Shown here: in pieces, positions 35,430 to 44,318 of the stretch | How the letters are laid out: each line of letters starts with the position of its first letter | Numbering within the stretch: position 1 is the stretch's first letter | Source of the DNA: VXYL01 sp965116345 | GTDB lineage: Bacteria; Pseudomonadota; Gammaproteobacteria; Pseudomonadales; Azotimanducaceae | DNA length: 64,000 nt | Reading direction: 5' to 3' | Assembly: GCA_965116345.1 (NCBI GenBank) | Contig: OZ220680.1 | Span: forward strand, 3,038,001 to 3,102,000 | Translations under genes and position numbers: made by a program | The notes under the pieces: generated by a model | Databases searched by the model: none | Told to the model about the DNA's origin: nothing | What the model saw: only the letters and a program-made list of their open reading frames with translations

Positions 35430-38261
35430 TCAATCGGCCGGCGTCTCGCCCTCGGCGGCACAGACGCTCTCGATGATGTGAGCCATATCGCCTTCCACAT
35501 CGAGAAACCGGCGGGCGAGTTCGAGTTGGGATCGGGCGCGCAGCAGGTTGTCCCCATGCCGCTCGACCTTGAAATAGGAGTCGCCTTGAAGATGGTCCGC
35601 GAGGAAACGAACCGCCAGCATGAAGCTCATGTAGGCGGGTGCGGTGGCGTAGCGCGCGATGTCGTCGATCTCGCCGAACGCCGAGAAGAACCCCTGGCAC
35701 AGTGGTTCGAACCGCGAGGTGGAGAACGGCGTGGCGGCGTGCGTCTCCTCCGTGCCCGCGAAGGCGGAGCGGACGAGGTCGCCGAAATCCCAGGCGGGGT
35801 CGCCGAACATGAGCGTGTCGAGATCGATCGCGGCGACCACCTCGTCCCGCACCGGATGGAACAGCAGATTGTTGACCTTGCAGTCCCCGTGGATGACGCG
35901 TTGCGGTTCGCCCGGACGGAATCTGTCACGCAGGTCGTCTATTTCCCGGACGAGTGGGCCGCCGTCGGTGGACACGGCATCCCACGCATCGAGGTAGCGG
36001 GCGAGGTCGTGGAAGCCGTCGATGACGGGCTCCAACGCTTCGCCGAAGTCGGCAAACGTCGCTAGGAATCCGCCGAAGGCTTGCCCGGCGGGCGCGAGCA
36101 GTTCGTGGGGCAGATTCTCGAAACTCCGCGACGGGATGTGGGCGAACACACGCCAGATTTCGCCGTCGGGATCGATGACATAGGGCTCGCCACCGGGCGT
36201 GGTCAGCGGGGACGCCAGCAGTTTGCCGCCCTCGTGACGGATGGCCTTGGCAAGGTTGCGCATCAGCGCTTCGGGATCACGGAAGACTTCGCGATTGAGG
36301 CGCTGCAGGACGTGGCGCCCGCCGACCAGGTAGGTGTCGTTGATGTGTCCTGCGTCGATGACTTCCAGATCCCCGGTCACCTCGGGCCATGATCGGAGCG
36401 CCGCCCGCGCACCATTCGAATCCACCGGCGCGGGCTTGGACTGCCACTCGGCGACGACATGGGCGATCGGCAGCACGTACTCCCCGAAAGGTCCGGCTAG
36501 GGCGCTCGCATCGGTATCGGAATCGCCGGCGACAATGTCGGCGATCCGCGCGAGAGCGTCCGACGCGTCGCGGAATTCCTCGTGCGACGCCGGATGCCGC
36601 GCCAACGCAAGCTGCTGTTGGCGCCAGCCGTCGATCCAGCTAGCCATCGGTGTGCCGGCGGCGAGATCGGCTTCGGCGCGGCGCGAGGCGAGACTCTCCG
36701 GCGGGATCCGGTCCACGATCCGGTCGAGGGGCGTGGTCGTGTCGTAGGGACGTGGCTCGGCCTCGCCACCGAGACCGTTCACCCGCCGTTGGAACTCCTC
36801 CGGGCCGAGAAGCCGGACGTACCACTTCACCGGTTCGAGCATCTCGATGAGTGTCCTGAGCTCGGGGCGGTCTGCCGTTGCATGGTCGTCCTCGGGAACC
36901 ACGCCGAGCTTGGCCAGCGTCCGCCGGGTCGCTGCCATGCGTTCGTAGACATCCACGGTCTTGGCTAGTACGCCGTTCCAGAATCGTTCCGAGATTGCCG
37001 GCATGCGGCTCCACACCCGCGTGTCGAGCAGGTCGTCGGCGACCAACTCCGACCACAGGCAGGCCTCGCCGCCAAGGATCCGGCCCGGCGGTCGCGAGGG
37101 CAGTTGTGGGTGATCGGCGAACTCGGTCATCCACTGAAGGCCGTGGCGGACATGGGCGAGCCGGGGGTGGGCGAGCAATGCCCGTTCCGTGTCGGGCGAG
37201 GCGGTCGCGGGATCGAAGGCGCAATGGACGTCCGCCGGATAGAACAGGTCCAGGTAGTAGGGCGCGGACACCACGCAGTCGTGGCCGGCATCGACCGCGG
37301 CGTCGCGGCCCACGATGCCTCGCCAGGCCTGCACCGTGGTACCTGTGGGCAGTTCCGGGTGCAGACATTCGTCCCACCCCATGGCGCGTCTACCAAGCGC
37401 CTCGATCCGGTCCACGACGTGCCGATGGAAGGCGGTGCAGTCGCGGCCGGCCTCGTCGCCGCCGAAGTGCAGGAACTCGTCGGGAAAGACGTCGGCGAAC
37501 TCCTCGAGAAGCGTGTCGACGGCGCGCAGGACACTCGGATCGTCCACGTCCAGGCAGGCGTCGTGAACGCCGAAGTGCGTGCTCGGCGCGGTGTCCGGGG
37601 CAGTGTCCGAGGCCCCCCACTCCGGATGGGCCGCGAGCCAGCTGGTGACGTGGCCCGGGACATCCAGCTCCGGCACGACCCGGACGGCGCGGTCGGCCGC
37701 GTAGGCGACCAGCGAACGCAGGTCGTCCACCGAGTAGGCGTCCTCGCTGGCCAGTTCCGGGTAGGCCTTGGACCGAAAGCGAAATCCCTGGTCGTCGGTG
37801 AGGTGCAGGTGCAACACGTTCAGCTTGTAGAAGGCCATGGCATCGACGGTACGGCGCAGGGTGTCGAGGGTGATGAAGTGGCGCACCGTGTCGATCATCA
37901 GTCCGCGCCACGGGTAGCACGGCGCGTCGCGGATCTCGCCCACCGCGAGTTCGCCGCCGGCACCGAGTTGAAGAAACGTTGCGAGAGCTGTCAGCGCGCC
38001 CCACTCGGTGGCCGCTTCCACCCGTACGGTGTCGCCGATCACGAGCCGGTAGCCGTAGTCGTCGGCCAGTGCGGGAACGGCCGCGGCAGAGGCATCGACG
38101 CGGAAGGCGAGGGTGACCCCCATGGCCGGTAGACGCCCCACGGCGCGGCGCAGCCGATCCGAACACGCCCCTTCGATCTGGTTGGGGGCTCGAGAAAGCG
38201 TGCGGTGTGGTGCCGGAACGAATTCCCGCGGGGCGGGCAGCAGCGCTTCGTCCCCTGTCAC
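35430..38261 (-). CDS. Fusion of GH20 beta-N-acetylhexosaminidase and N-acetylhexosamine 1-kinase-like (APH fold) domain
   Basis: This 943-residue protein has no signal peptide. Residues ~1-530 form a GH20 hexosaminidase: an N-terminal GH20b-type subdomain, then PWRGLMIDTVRHFITLDTLRRTVDAMAFYKLNVLHLHLTDD. The catalytic pair is HFGGDEAGRD (D269-E270), with GWDECLHPELP later. From ~625, DLEVIDAGHINDTYLVGGRHVLQRLNREVF begins an APH-fold kinase of the NahK type, with HGDCKVNNLLFHP (HGD 791-793) and AIDLDTLMFGDPAWDFGDLVRS. The inferred role is to release GlcNAc or GalNAc inside the cell and phosphorylate it, possibly at C1. The GTG at 38261 overlaps the ribH stop (GTGA). One continuous frame spans both domains. 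Confidence 0.88.
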   Translation of the reverse strand: MTGDEALLPAPREFVPAPHRTLSRAPNQIEGACSDRLRRAVGRLPAMGVTLAFRVDASAAAVPALADDYGYRLVIGDTVRVEAATEWGALTALATFLQLGAGGELAVGEIRDAPCYPWRGLMIDTVRHFITLDTLRRTVDAMAFYKLNVLHLHLTDDQGFRFRSKAYPELASEDAYSVDDLRSLVAYAADRAVRVVPELDVPGHVTSWLAAHPEWGASDTAPDTAPSTHFGVHDACLDVDDPSVLRAVDTLLEEFADVFPDEFLHFGGDEAGRDCTAFHRHVVDRIEALGRRAMGWDECLHPELPTGTTVQAWRGIVGRDAAVDAGHDCVVSAPYYLDLFYPADVHCAFDPATASPDTERALLAHPRLAHVRHGLQWMTEFADHPQLPSRPPGRILGGEACLWSELVADDLLDTRVWSRMPAISERFWNGVLAKTVDVYERMAATRRTLAKLGVVPEDDHATADRPELRTLIEMLEPVKWYVRLLGPEEFQRRVNGLGGEAEPRPYDTTTPLDRIVDRIPPESLASRRAEADLAAGTPMASWIDGWRQQQLALARHPASHEEFRDASDALARIADIVAGDSDTDASALAGPFGEYVLPIAHVVAEWQSKPAPVDSNGARAALRSWPEVTGDLEVIDAGHINDTYLVGGRHVLQRLNREVFRDPEALMRNLAKAIRHEGGKLLASPLTTPGGEPYVIDPDGEIWRVFAHIPSRSFENLPHELLAPAGQAFGGFLATFADFGEALEPVIDGFHDLARYLDAWDAVSTDGGPLVREIDDLRDRFRPGEPQRVIHGDCKVNNLLFHPVRDEVVAAIDLDTLMFGDPAWDFGDLVRSAFAGTEETHAATPFSTSRFEPLCQGFFSAFGEIDDIARYATAPAYMSFMLAVRFLADHLQGDSYFKVERHGDNLLRARSQLELARRFLDVEGDMAHIIESVCAAEGETPAD

Positions 38262-38743
38262 GTGGCGCCGTCGGCGAGTCGGCGGCGCCAGTGAATCATC
38301 TCTACCGCCGCCGCCGCCGCCTCGATGCCCTTGTTGAACTCGTCGTCCGCGGCGCGCGCCTGCGCATCGGCGAGTTCGGTCACCGGCAGAACCTCGTTGA
38401 GAATGGGCACACGCGATGCGCGGGAGACCTCGCCCAAGCCGCGAACGCACTCGTCGACGATCATCTCGAAGTGGTACGTGTCTCCTTTGAGCACCACGCC
38501 GAGACAAATGATGGCGTCGATCCCGGGCTCGTGCTCGACGACCTCGTTGGCGGCATAGGGGAACTCCAGGGAACCGGGCAAGGTGTGGGTCGCGATCCGG
38601 TCGACGCCTCTCGCCCGCAACACCGCCACGCACTTGGCGTGCAACGATCCGACGATCTCGGGATACCACTTGGAACACAGGATGGCGACGCTCGCGCCGC
38701 CTGAGAGTTGCGGAAGCTCCTCGATGTCGATCGCCTGCTGCAT
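38258..38743 (-). CDS. ribH: 6,7-dimethyl-8-ribityllumazine synthase
   Basis: This 161-residue lumazine synthase catalyses the next-to-last step of riboflavin biosynthesis. Motifs are VAILCSKWYPEIV at the start, THTLPGSLEFPYAANEVVEHEPGIDAIICLGVVLKGDTYHFEMI with the active-site histidine region, and VPILNEVLPVTELADAQARA. Some conserved residues are altered (for example LPVTE where most have LTVET or LTTDN), so it may be a divergent type II enzyme. The ATG at 38743 is chosen; a TTG at 38779 is possible. Its stop overlaps the GTG of the hexosaminidase-kinase gene, an unexpected partner. No other rib genes are in the window. Confidence 0.85.
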   Translation of the reverse strand: MQQAIDIEELPQLSGGASVAILCSKWYPEIVGSLHAKCVAVLRARGVDRIATHTLPGSLEFPYAANEVVEHEPGIDAIICLGVVLKGDTYHFEMIVDECVRGLGEVSRASRVPILNEVLPVTELADAQARAADDEFNKGIEAAAAAVEMIHWRRRLADGAT

Positions 38744-38786
38744 GGCAGGAGTGTGCGGGAACCCGGCCGAACGGGGCAACCCTGGC

Positions 38787-41741
38787 CTAGGGAAGGCGGG
38801 GTAGCAGGGCGTTGCGCCAACCGCGGAGAAAGCCTCGCGGTTTGGGGTCGACGTCGACGACGAAGGAGAGCATGGCGGTTGTCCCGTCGGGGTCCGTCGC
38901 GGTAATCGTCACCGTCGCTTCGCCCCCCACGCCTTCGTCGTTCGGCAGGAGCGCGAGAGCCGTGCCGTCGACCCGGACGGCGAGCAGGTCGTCGTCGTTG
39001 GATTGCGCCGTGTAGGTCAAGGGGTCCCCAGCTGCGCCGGAGAACAGCGGCGACAGGTCGACGTTCGTCGCATCGCCGTCCGCGAGCAGCTCGGGTGTCG
39101 GGACCGAGTCGGTGGGCCGCAGGACGTTCGTGAACAGAGCCAGCGTCCCGCCGACCGCCGTCGTCAGACCACGGAAACAGGAATGGGAGTCGTCGCCGCA
39201 GACGCTCGTCGGCATGGCGGGAGGCCCATCAAGTATCACGCGCACCTTGCCATCGCTGGTTTTGGTGACCGTTGTCGACGGACTGAAGGTTGCGCCGGGC
39301 GACACGGTCAGCGCGTCGTGGGCTAGCTCGCTGTTGGGCGCCGATAGGCCCGCGCGCATGGAGAACGGCGCCCCGTACGCGACCGTCGCGACGACGGTGG
39401 CCGGGCTCTGCGCCGTGTTGGCCCCGTCCCGGCGCTCCAACGCCATGGTGAGCACGAACGGCGATCCCGGATTGTCCTGCAACTGCAGTTCCACCAAGTG
39501 CGGGACGCGGTGGAACAAGCCGTCCGGCAATTCGGCGAGGAGGTTGCCCTCGAGGCGCAGTCGCTGAAGAGCAAACAGATCCCCGAATACGCCGCCATCC
39601 AACTCGGTCAGCGCATTGCCGTCCAGGCGCAGGTCGAGCAGATTCTCGAGTCCGAGAAACAAGCCGGTCGGCAACGTCTGCAGGTTGTTGTCGTTGAGAT
39701 CGAGCATATCCAGGCCCGGCAGACCTAAGAAGTCGAGAGATTGCAGCGAATTGATCCCCTGGTCGGCGAGGATAAGCGATGACCGCTCGGCAAGATCCTC
39801 GATGGACACCGCCGAGCAGGGGGCTGCGTCACGCAGGGTGTCGCGCACCTGCGCTGTACGGTCGCACACGCCCTCGTTGATCGTCACCGTCGCGGTTGTA
39901 CGGCCCAGTGCCAGATCGTTGGTGTGCTCGGCGGGCGCCGAGAGTGTCACCGTGAACACCTCGCGCGCCGGCTCGATGTCGTCGTCGTCGTGACTCGGAA
40001 ACTCGATGACCGCGTCGTTCTGATTGGCGGGGATCTCCACCGAGCCGTGCCCCCCGCCGTGGTCCCAGTAGTCCGCATCGGGAGTGTCCGGGTCGTCGTC
40101 GACGCCGAGCACCCAGTTCAGTGTTGTCGGAGCGGTTCGCGGACGGCTCAAACGCACCGTCAGTCGCGCGGTGCCGTTTTCCGGAATGGCAACGGACGTG
40201 GTCGAGAAGAACGCCACCCGTCCGACCATCACGTCGAAGCGCTGTTCGGCGGTTCGGCCGCCGCTGTCGCTGGCCGTCACGGTCACGGCGGCGCCCCCCG
40301 TCGAGACGCCGCGGAGCGTCAACACGTTTCCCTGCGTGCGCACCGTCGCGACGGTCGCGTCGTTCGACGCGGCGTCGAACGTCAGCGCACGACCATCCGG
40401 ATGGCGGAAGTGATCGCCAAGGTCGATCCGTGCGCGCTCGCCGATTTCGAGAAACTGCATCTCGATGTCGTCGGTGGCCATCGGCGGACGGGCGGCCGCG
40501 AGCGGTGTCGCGGCCTCGATGGTCGATGGCGAACCGTCGTCGGCGAAAGTCCGCGTGGCGATGACACGCACCGAGTAGAGCGTCCCGGCGGACAGGTTGC
40601 CGATGGTGGTGCGCGTGGTCGAGACGCCGTCAAGCACGATTTGCCGAGCGGTGCTGAAAGCCTCGCCGCCTGACCGCCACTGGACCTTGTAGCCGGTCGC
40701 GTTCGCCACGGCAGCCCAAGACACCGTGATTTGCTCGATTTGCGCAGTGACGTCTACGCCTGTCACCTGCCCCGGCGCCCGTGCCTTCACGACCCCGTTC
40801 ACCTCGGCGGACGCCTCGCCGTCGTCGACACCGCTCCTGGTGGCGACGACCTGCACGTAGTACCGCGTTCCCGCCGTCAGGTTCGGGATCGTGTCGGTCG
40901 TCGACCCCGCGGTGACCTTGCGTTCGCGAGTGGTGCCGAATGTTTGGCCAGCAGATCGCCACTGCACCTTGTAGCCGGCCGCGTCGCTCACCGCGGTCCA
41001 GGAAACCGCGAGTTCGCCGACCCCCGGTACCACACCGACGCCGGTGACACGCCCCGGCGGTCGCCCGCTGGTGTCGAGCACGAAGGTCAGATAGGCCATC
41101 GGCTCGTCCGCATCCTCGAACTTGCCCATGTTCCTGATGCTGGTAATGACGCTTTGCGGATTGGTGGCTGGGTTGTTGAGCGAGAACTCCTCGCCTTCCT
41201 CGGTCCCGGCGTCGTAGGGGAACAGGTCTATCTCCACCCGCGGCAGCCACTCGCCTTGACTGTCCTGCAGCGAGCGACTGGCTATGCCGACGAACCAGTC
41301 GGGACTCGGCCCGATCATCGAGGAAAGGGTGATGAGGGGGTGGGTGTCGGGGATCTCAAGAGCGAACGTGGCGGAGCCCGTCCCGCTTCCCGAGACACCC
41401 TCTAGGATCACGGCGTGGACGTGCGTACTCGCCTGGATCTCCGACCTGAGGGTACTGGTACTCCCGAGTTCAGCCATCGCTTCGACGCCGGCGGAGGCGG
41501 CTCCTCCGACCCTCCAGAAACTGACGCTGCTGTTGTGCACGGCACCGATCAGGGTCGTGAAATGGGCGCCGCCAACCACGCCGCCAGGCGTGCTTTCGAG
41601 GGTCCAGTTTCCTTGGAACGTGACGTCGTAGGTCACGGTCTCGGTGTCCTGGGCCTGCGTGCAGACACCGAGACCCGCCGCTGCCACCAGCGGTGCCACA
41701 GACCGCCACCTGCGGATCTCGGTGCCTAAGACGTCTCCCAC
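38787..41741 (-). CDS. Large exported protein: Spondin_N, two FN3, cadherin-like, Calx-beta and LRR domains
   Basis: This 984-residue protein starts at the GTG at 41741, which puts a signal peptide (SVAPLVAAAGLGVCTQA, then QD) at the N-terminus. The frame opens at 41801 but would give an overlong leader. Residues ~36-235 match Spondin_N: HFTTLIGAVHNSSVSFW, ASAGVEAMAELGS, IGPSPDWFVGIAS and DLFPYDAGTEEGEEF. Two FN3 domains follow (AAGYKVQWRSAG and ATGYKVQWRSGG), then a dystroglycan/cadherin-like stretch and Calx-beta. A five-repeat LRR ends in LQDNPGSPF, and a final domain repeats the cadherin-like pattern. The C-terminus is KPRGFLRGWRNALLPRLP. Probably extracellular adhesion. The stop is in a CTAGGGAAGG repeat-end sequence. 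Confidence 0.85.
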   Translation of the reverse strand: MGDVLGTEIRRWRSVAPLVAAAGLGVCTQAQDTETVTYDVTFQGNWTLESTPGGVVGGAHFTTLIGAVHNSSVSFWRVGGAASAGVEAMAELGSTSTLRSEIQASTHVHAVILEGVSGSGTGSATFALEIPDTHPLITLSSMIGPSPDWFVGIASRSLQDSQGEWLPRVEIDLFPYDAGTEEGEEFSLNNPATNPQSVITSIRNMGKFEDADEPMAYLTFVLDTSGRPPGRVTGVGVVPGVGELAVSWTAVSDAAGYKVQWRSAGQTFGTTRERKVTAGSTTDTIPNLTAGTRYYVQVVATRSGVDDGEASAEVNGVVKARAPGQVTGVDVTAQIEQITVSWAAVANATGYKVQWRSGGEAFSTARQIVLDGVSTTRTTIGNLSAGTLYSVRVIATRTFADDGSPSTIEAATPLAAARPPMATDDIEMQFLEIGERARIDLGDHFRHPDGRALTFDAASNDATVATVRTQGNVLTLRGVSTGGAAVTVTASDSGGRTAEQRFDVMVGRVAFFSTTSVAIPENGTARLTVRLSRPRTAPTTLNWVLGVDDDPDTPDADYWDHGGGHGSVEIPANQNDAVIEFPSHDDDDIEPAREVFTVTLSAPAEHTNDLALGRTTATVTINEGVCDRTAQVRDTLRDAAPCSAVSIEDLAERSSLILADQGINSLQSLDFLGLPGLDMLDLNDNNLQTLPTGLFLGLENLLDLRLDGNALTELDGGVFGDLFALQRLRLEGNLLAELPDGLFHRVPHLVELQLQDNPGSPFVLTMALERRDGANTAQSPATVVATVAYGAPFSMRAGLSAPNSELAHDALTVSPGATFSPSTTVTKTSDGKVRVILDGPPAMPTSVCGDDSHSCFRGLTTAVGGTLALFTNVLRPTDSVPTPELLADGDATNVDLSPLFSGAAGDPLTYTAQSNDDDLLAVRVDGTALALLPNDEGVGGEATVTITATDPDGTTAMLSFVVDVDPKPRGFLRGWRNALLPRLP

Positions 41742-41827
41742 AACTCGGAGTGTGCGAACTTGGTTTCCCCGAAGCAACCATCCTACCGGTCGAGTAAGCA
41801 CCAGTGACCCGCCGGACCTTGGGTACG

Positions 41828-42214
41828 CTACTCGGGCGTCAGACTCAGACGTAGCTCCGCCCCCCGGCGTTCAAACCCGACTTTCGCGAAGTACTCTGCA
41901 GCCGCGAGCGGTGCAGTGATCACCCGCGCCCCTTTCAGCTCGGCGATTCCAACCGCGTGCCCGAGCATCCATCGTCCGACTCCCTGTCCCCGGTATGCCT
42001 CCCGTACGACGATGGCCTTGATGGCGAACCGCGTCTCGTTGAGCTGCGCGAGCCGGTAGGCTCCGATCACCAACCCGTCGAGCTTGGCCACGCGGACCAG
42101 GTCGTCGGGCCCTCCATCGCCCACTAGGTCCGTGGGCGTCTCGTCGGGGTAGGGCGGGAAGACGGTGATATCCCGGTAGCCGAAGTCCCGCCGATTCGAA
42201 GGTGCTGCGGTCAC
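41828..42214 (-). CDS. GNAT-family N-acetyltransferase
   Basis: This 128-residue acetyltransferase has the acetyl-CoA loop VVREAYRGQGVGRWMLGHAVGIAELKG and ends AEYFAKVGFERRGAELRLSL, the typical tail. The short N-terminal half (ITVFPPYPDETPTDLVGDGGPDDLVRVAKLDG) suggests a GCN5-like protein of unknown substrate. The GTG at 42214 overlaps the stop of the MFS-acyltransferase gene (GTGA), so translation is coupled. Confidence 0.82.
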   Translation of the reverse strand: MTAAPSNRRDFGYRDITVFPPYPDETPTDLVGDGGPDDLVRVAKLDGLVIGAYRLAQLNETRFAIKAIVVREAYRGQGVGRWMLGHAVGIAELKGARVITAPLAAAEYFAKVGFERRGAELRLSLTPE

Positions 42215-44133
42215 CGGCTGTCGCCGCGCAACGCCAGTACGCGGTCGCGCAGGTCGTCGGCGTCGACGAGGTCCGGGGCCACGGGGTCGCCTACGACGAT
42301 CTCGACCCGGCTCCAGAACCGCCCCCGCCCGCGCTTGAACGCACCTTCGCCCTCGGGGCTGAAGAAGCTTCCCCACAGGCCGCGCAACGCCATCGGCACC
42401 ACGGGAACCGGCGTCTCGCCGACGATGCGATCGATGCCCCGCCGGAACCGATCGACTTCGCCGTCGGTGGTGAGCTTGCCCTCGGGGAAGATGCACAGCA
42501 GATCGCCCGCGCCCAAGCCCTCGCGGATCGACCGGAAAGCCTCCTCGTAGACCTCGGGATCCTGACCCTGGGGCAGGATGGGAATGGTGCGGCCGGTACG
42601 GAAGATGAAGTTCAACACCGGAATCCGGTAGATCGCATCGTGCATGACGAAACGGATCGGACGCCGAACGGCACCGGCGAGAAGGCAGGCGTCCATGTAG
42701 CTGACGTGGTTGCAGACGAGTATCGCCGCCCCCCGTTCGGGAATGGTCTCGAGGCCTCGGTGGCGCACCCGGTACATCGTGTGCGAGATCGCCCAGACGA
42801 GGAAGCGCATGGTGAACTCGGGAACCTGGTGGAAGATGATCACGGCGACGCCGGCGTTGATCAGTGCCATGGCCCCGATCAGGCCGGCAATCGTGCCGTC
42901 GAGGTTGAACCAGACGACGGCGAATAGCGCCCCGGTGACCATGAACAGCGCGTTCAGCACGTTGTTGGCGGCGATGACGCGCGCTCGGCGGTCGTTGGGG
43001 GTGCGCGTCTGGATATTCGCCTGCAGCGGGACGACGTACAGGCCCGTGAACACGCCCATCATCGCGAGATCGAAGAGTAGCCGACCGGTGCCATCGGCGG
43101 CGAGGAACTCGAGGACCCCCCGCTCGACCTCCCACCCGGCGACGCGGCCGATGGCGAACCAGGCGTCGAGACCGAACAGGCTGACACCGACCGCGCCCAC
43201 AGGAACCAGGCCGATCTCCACGCGTCGGCCGGAGAGCTTCTCGCAAAGCAGGGAACCGGCGGCGATCGCCACCGTAAACACCACCATGATCAGGGTCACG
43301 ACGTACGGACCGCCGTCGAGTTCGTTGACGAGGCTCGGAATCTGCGCAAGAACCACCGACCCGAGGAGCCAGAACCAGGACACCCCGAGGATCGACAGGA
43401 ACACGGCCTTGCGCTCCCGTGCCAGGGTGATCAAACGCCAAGTCTCGCGGATGGGGTTCCAGCCGAGATTGTCGGATTTCGTAGGTGCGGCCGGGGGGAT
43501 CCAACGACAGGCGAGGTAGCCGGCAACCGCCACGGCCACGACGAAGGCGAACAACCACACAGAGACGTCGTCCCAAGCGCCGAGGAGTCCACCGGCGAGC
43601 GTCCCAAGCAGGATCGCGACGAACGTCCCCATCTGCACCATGGCGTTGCCGCCGACAAGCTCGCCGGGGTCCACGTGCTGCGGCAGGATCGCGTATTTGA
43701 GCGGTCCGAAGAAGGTGGACTGCACACCGAGCAGGAACAGGACGGCGAACAACGCCGGCACGCTCTCAAGGTACAGGGCAATGCCGGCCAGCGCGGCGAC
43801 GGCGATCTCGCCGAGCTTGACGAAGCGGATCATCCGCGACTTTTCGAACTTGTCGGCGAGGGTTCCCGCAGTGGCCGAAAACAGGAAGAACGGCAGGATG
43901 AAGATTGCCGCGGCGAGGTTGACGTGAATGCGGGTGTCTCCGGCGGCGATCAGGCCACCGAACGTCAGGATGATGATGAACGCCTGCTTGAACAGATTGT
44001 CGTTGAAGGCGCCGAAGAACTGGGTAACGAACAGCGGTGCCAGCCGTCGGGTTCCAAGCAGGCCGAACTGGGAGGTATTCGCGGGTTCGCTGGTGCGCGC
44101 GTCCGTGACCGGGCCGCTGGTTGTCTCGCTCAC
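42211..44133 (-). CDS. Fusion of MFS (LplT-like) transporter and PlsC-type acyltransferase
   Basis: This is about 640 residues from the GTG at 44133; in-frame starts as far as 44247 are less likely because they overlap the divergent gene region. The first ~420 residues form an MFS transporter with LAPLFVTQFFGAFNDNLFKQAFIIIL, the hallmark of lysophospholipid transporter LplT, and LLGVQSTFFGPLKYAILPQHV. The rest is a 1-acylglycerol-3-phosphate acyltransferase domain with NHVSYMD (HX4D), FVMHDAIYRIPVLNFIFR and IFPEGKLTTDGE. It probably flips lysophospholipids inward and re-acylates them, like the E. coli LplT/Aas pair but without the acyl-ACP synthetase part. Confidence 0.88.
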   Translation of the reverse strand: MSETTSGPVTDARTSEPANTSQFGLLGTRRLAPLFVTQFFGAFNDNLFKQAFIIILTFGGLIAAGDTRIHVNLAAAIFILPFFLFSATAGTLADKFEKSRMIRFVKLGEIAVAALAGIALYLESVPALFAVLFLLGVQSTFFGPLKYAILPQHVDPGELVGGNAMVQMGTFVAILLGTLAGGLLGAWDDVSVWLFAFVVAVAVAGYLACRWIPPAAPTKSDNLGWNPIRETWRLITLARERKAVFLSILGVSWFWLLGSVVLAQIPSLVNELDGGPYVVTLIMVVFTVAIAAGSLLCEKLSGRRVEIGLVPVGAVGVSLFGLDAWFAIGRVAGWEVERGVLEFLAADGTGRLLFDLAMMGVFTGLYVVPLQANIQTRTPNDRRARVIAANNVLNALFMVTGALFAVVWFNLDGTIAGLIGAMALINAGVAVIIFHQVPEFTMRFLVWAISHTMYRVRHRGLETIPERGAAILVCNHVSYMDACLLAGAVRRPIRFVMHDAIYRIPVLNFIFRTGRTIPILPQGQDPEVYEEAFRSIREGLGAGDLLCIFPEGKLTTDGEVDRFRRGIDRIVGETPVPVVPMALRGLWGSFFSPEGEGAFKRGRGRFWSRVEIVVGDPVAPDLVDADDLRDRVLALRGDSR

Positions 44134-44318
44134 GTCCGTTTGGTCTGGTGTCGACCAGGCTCGCCGATTGACGAGTGTAGCGCAGAAAGCCTCTCGGACC
44201 GGCGAGGTCGCATGGTATCGGTACGATGGTGCATTGTGTCGCGCCATTGCTTGCCCATTGGGAGGTCGGCCACATAGGATTGCGCGCCGAGGCCTTCGCA
44301 GTTACAGGATCGTCCTGG

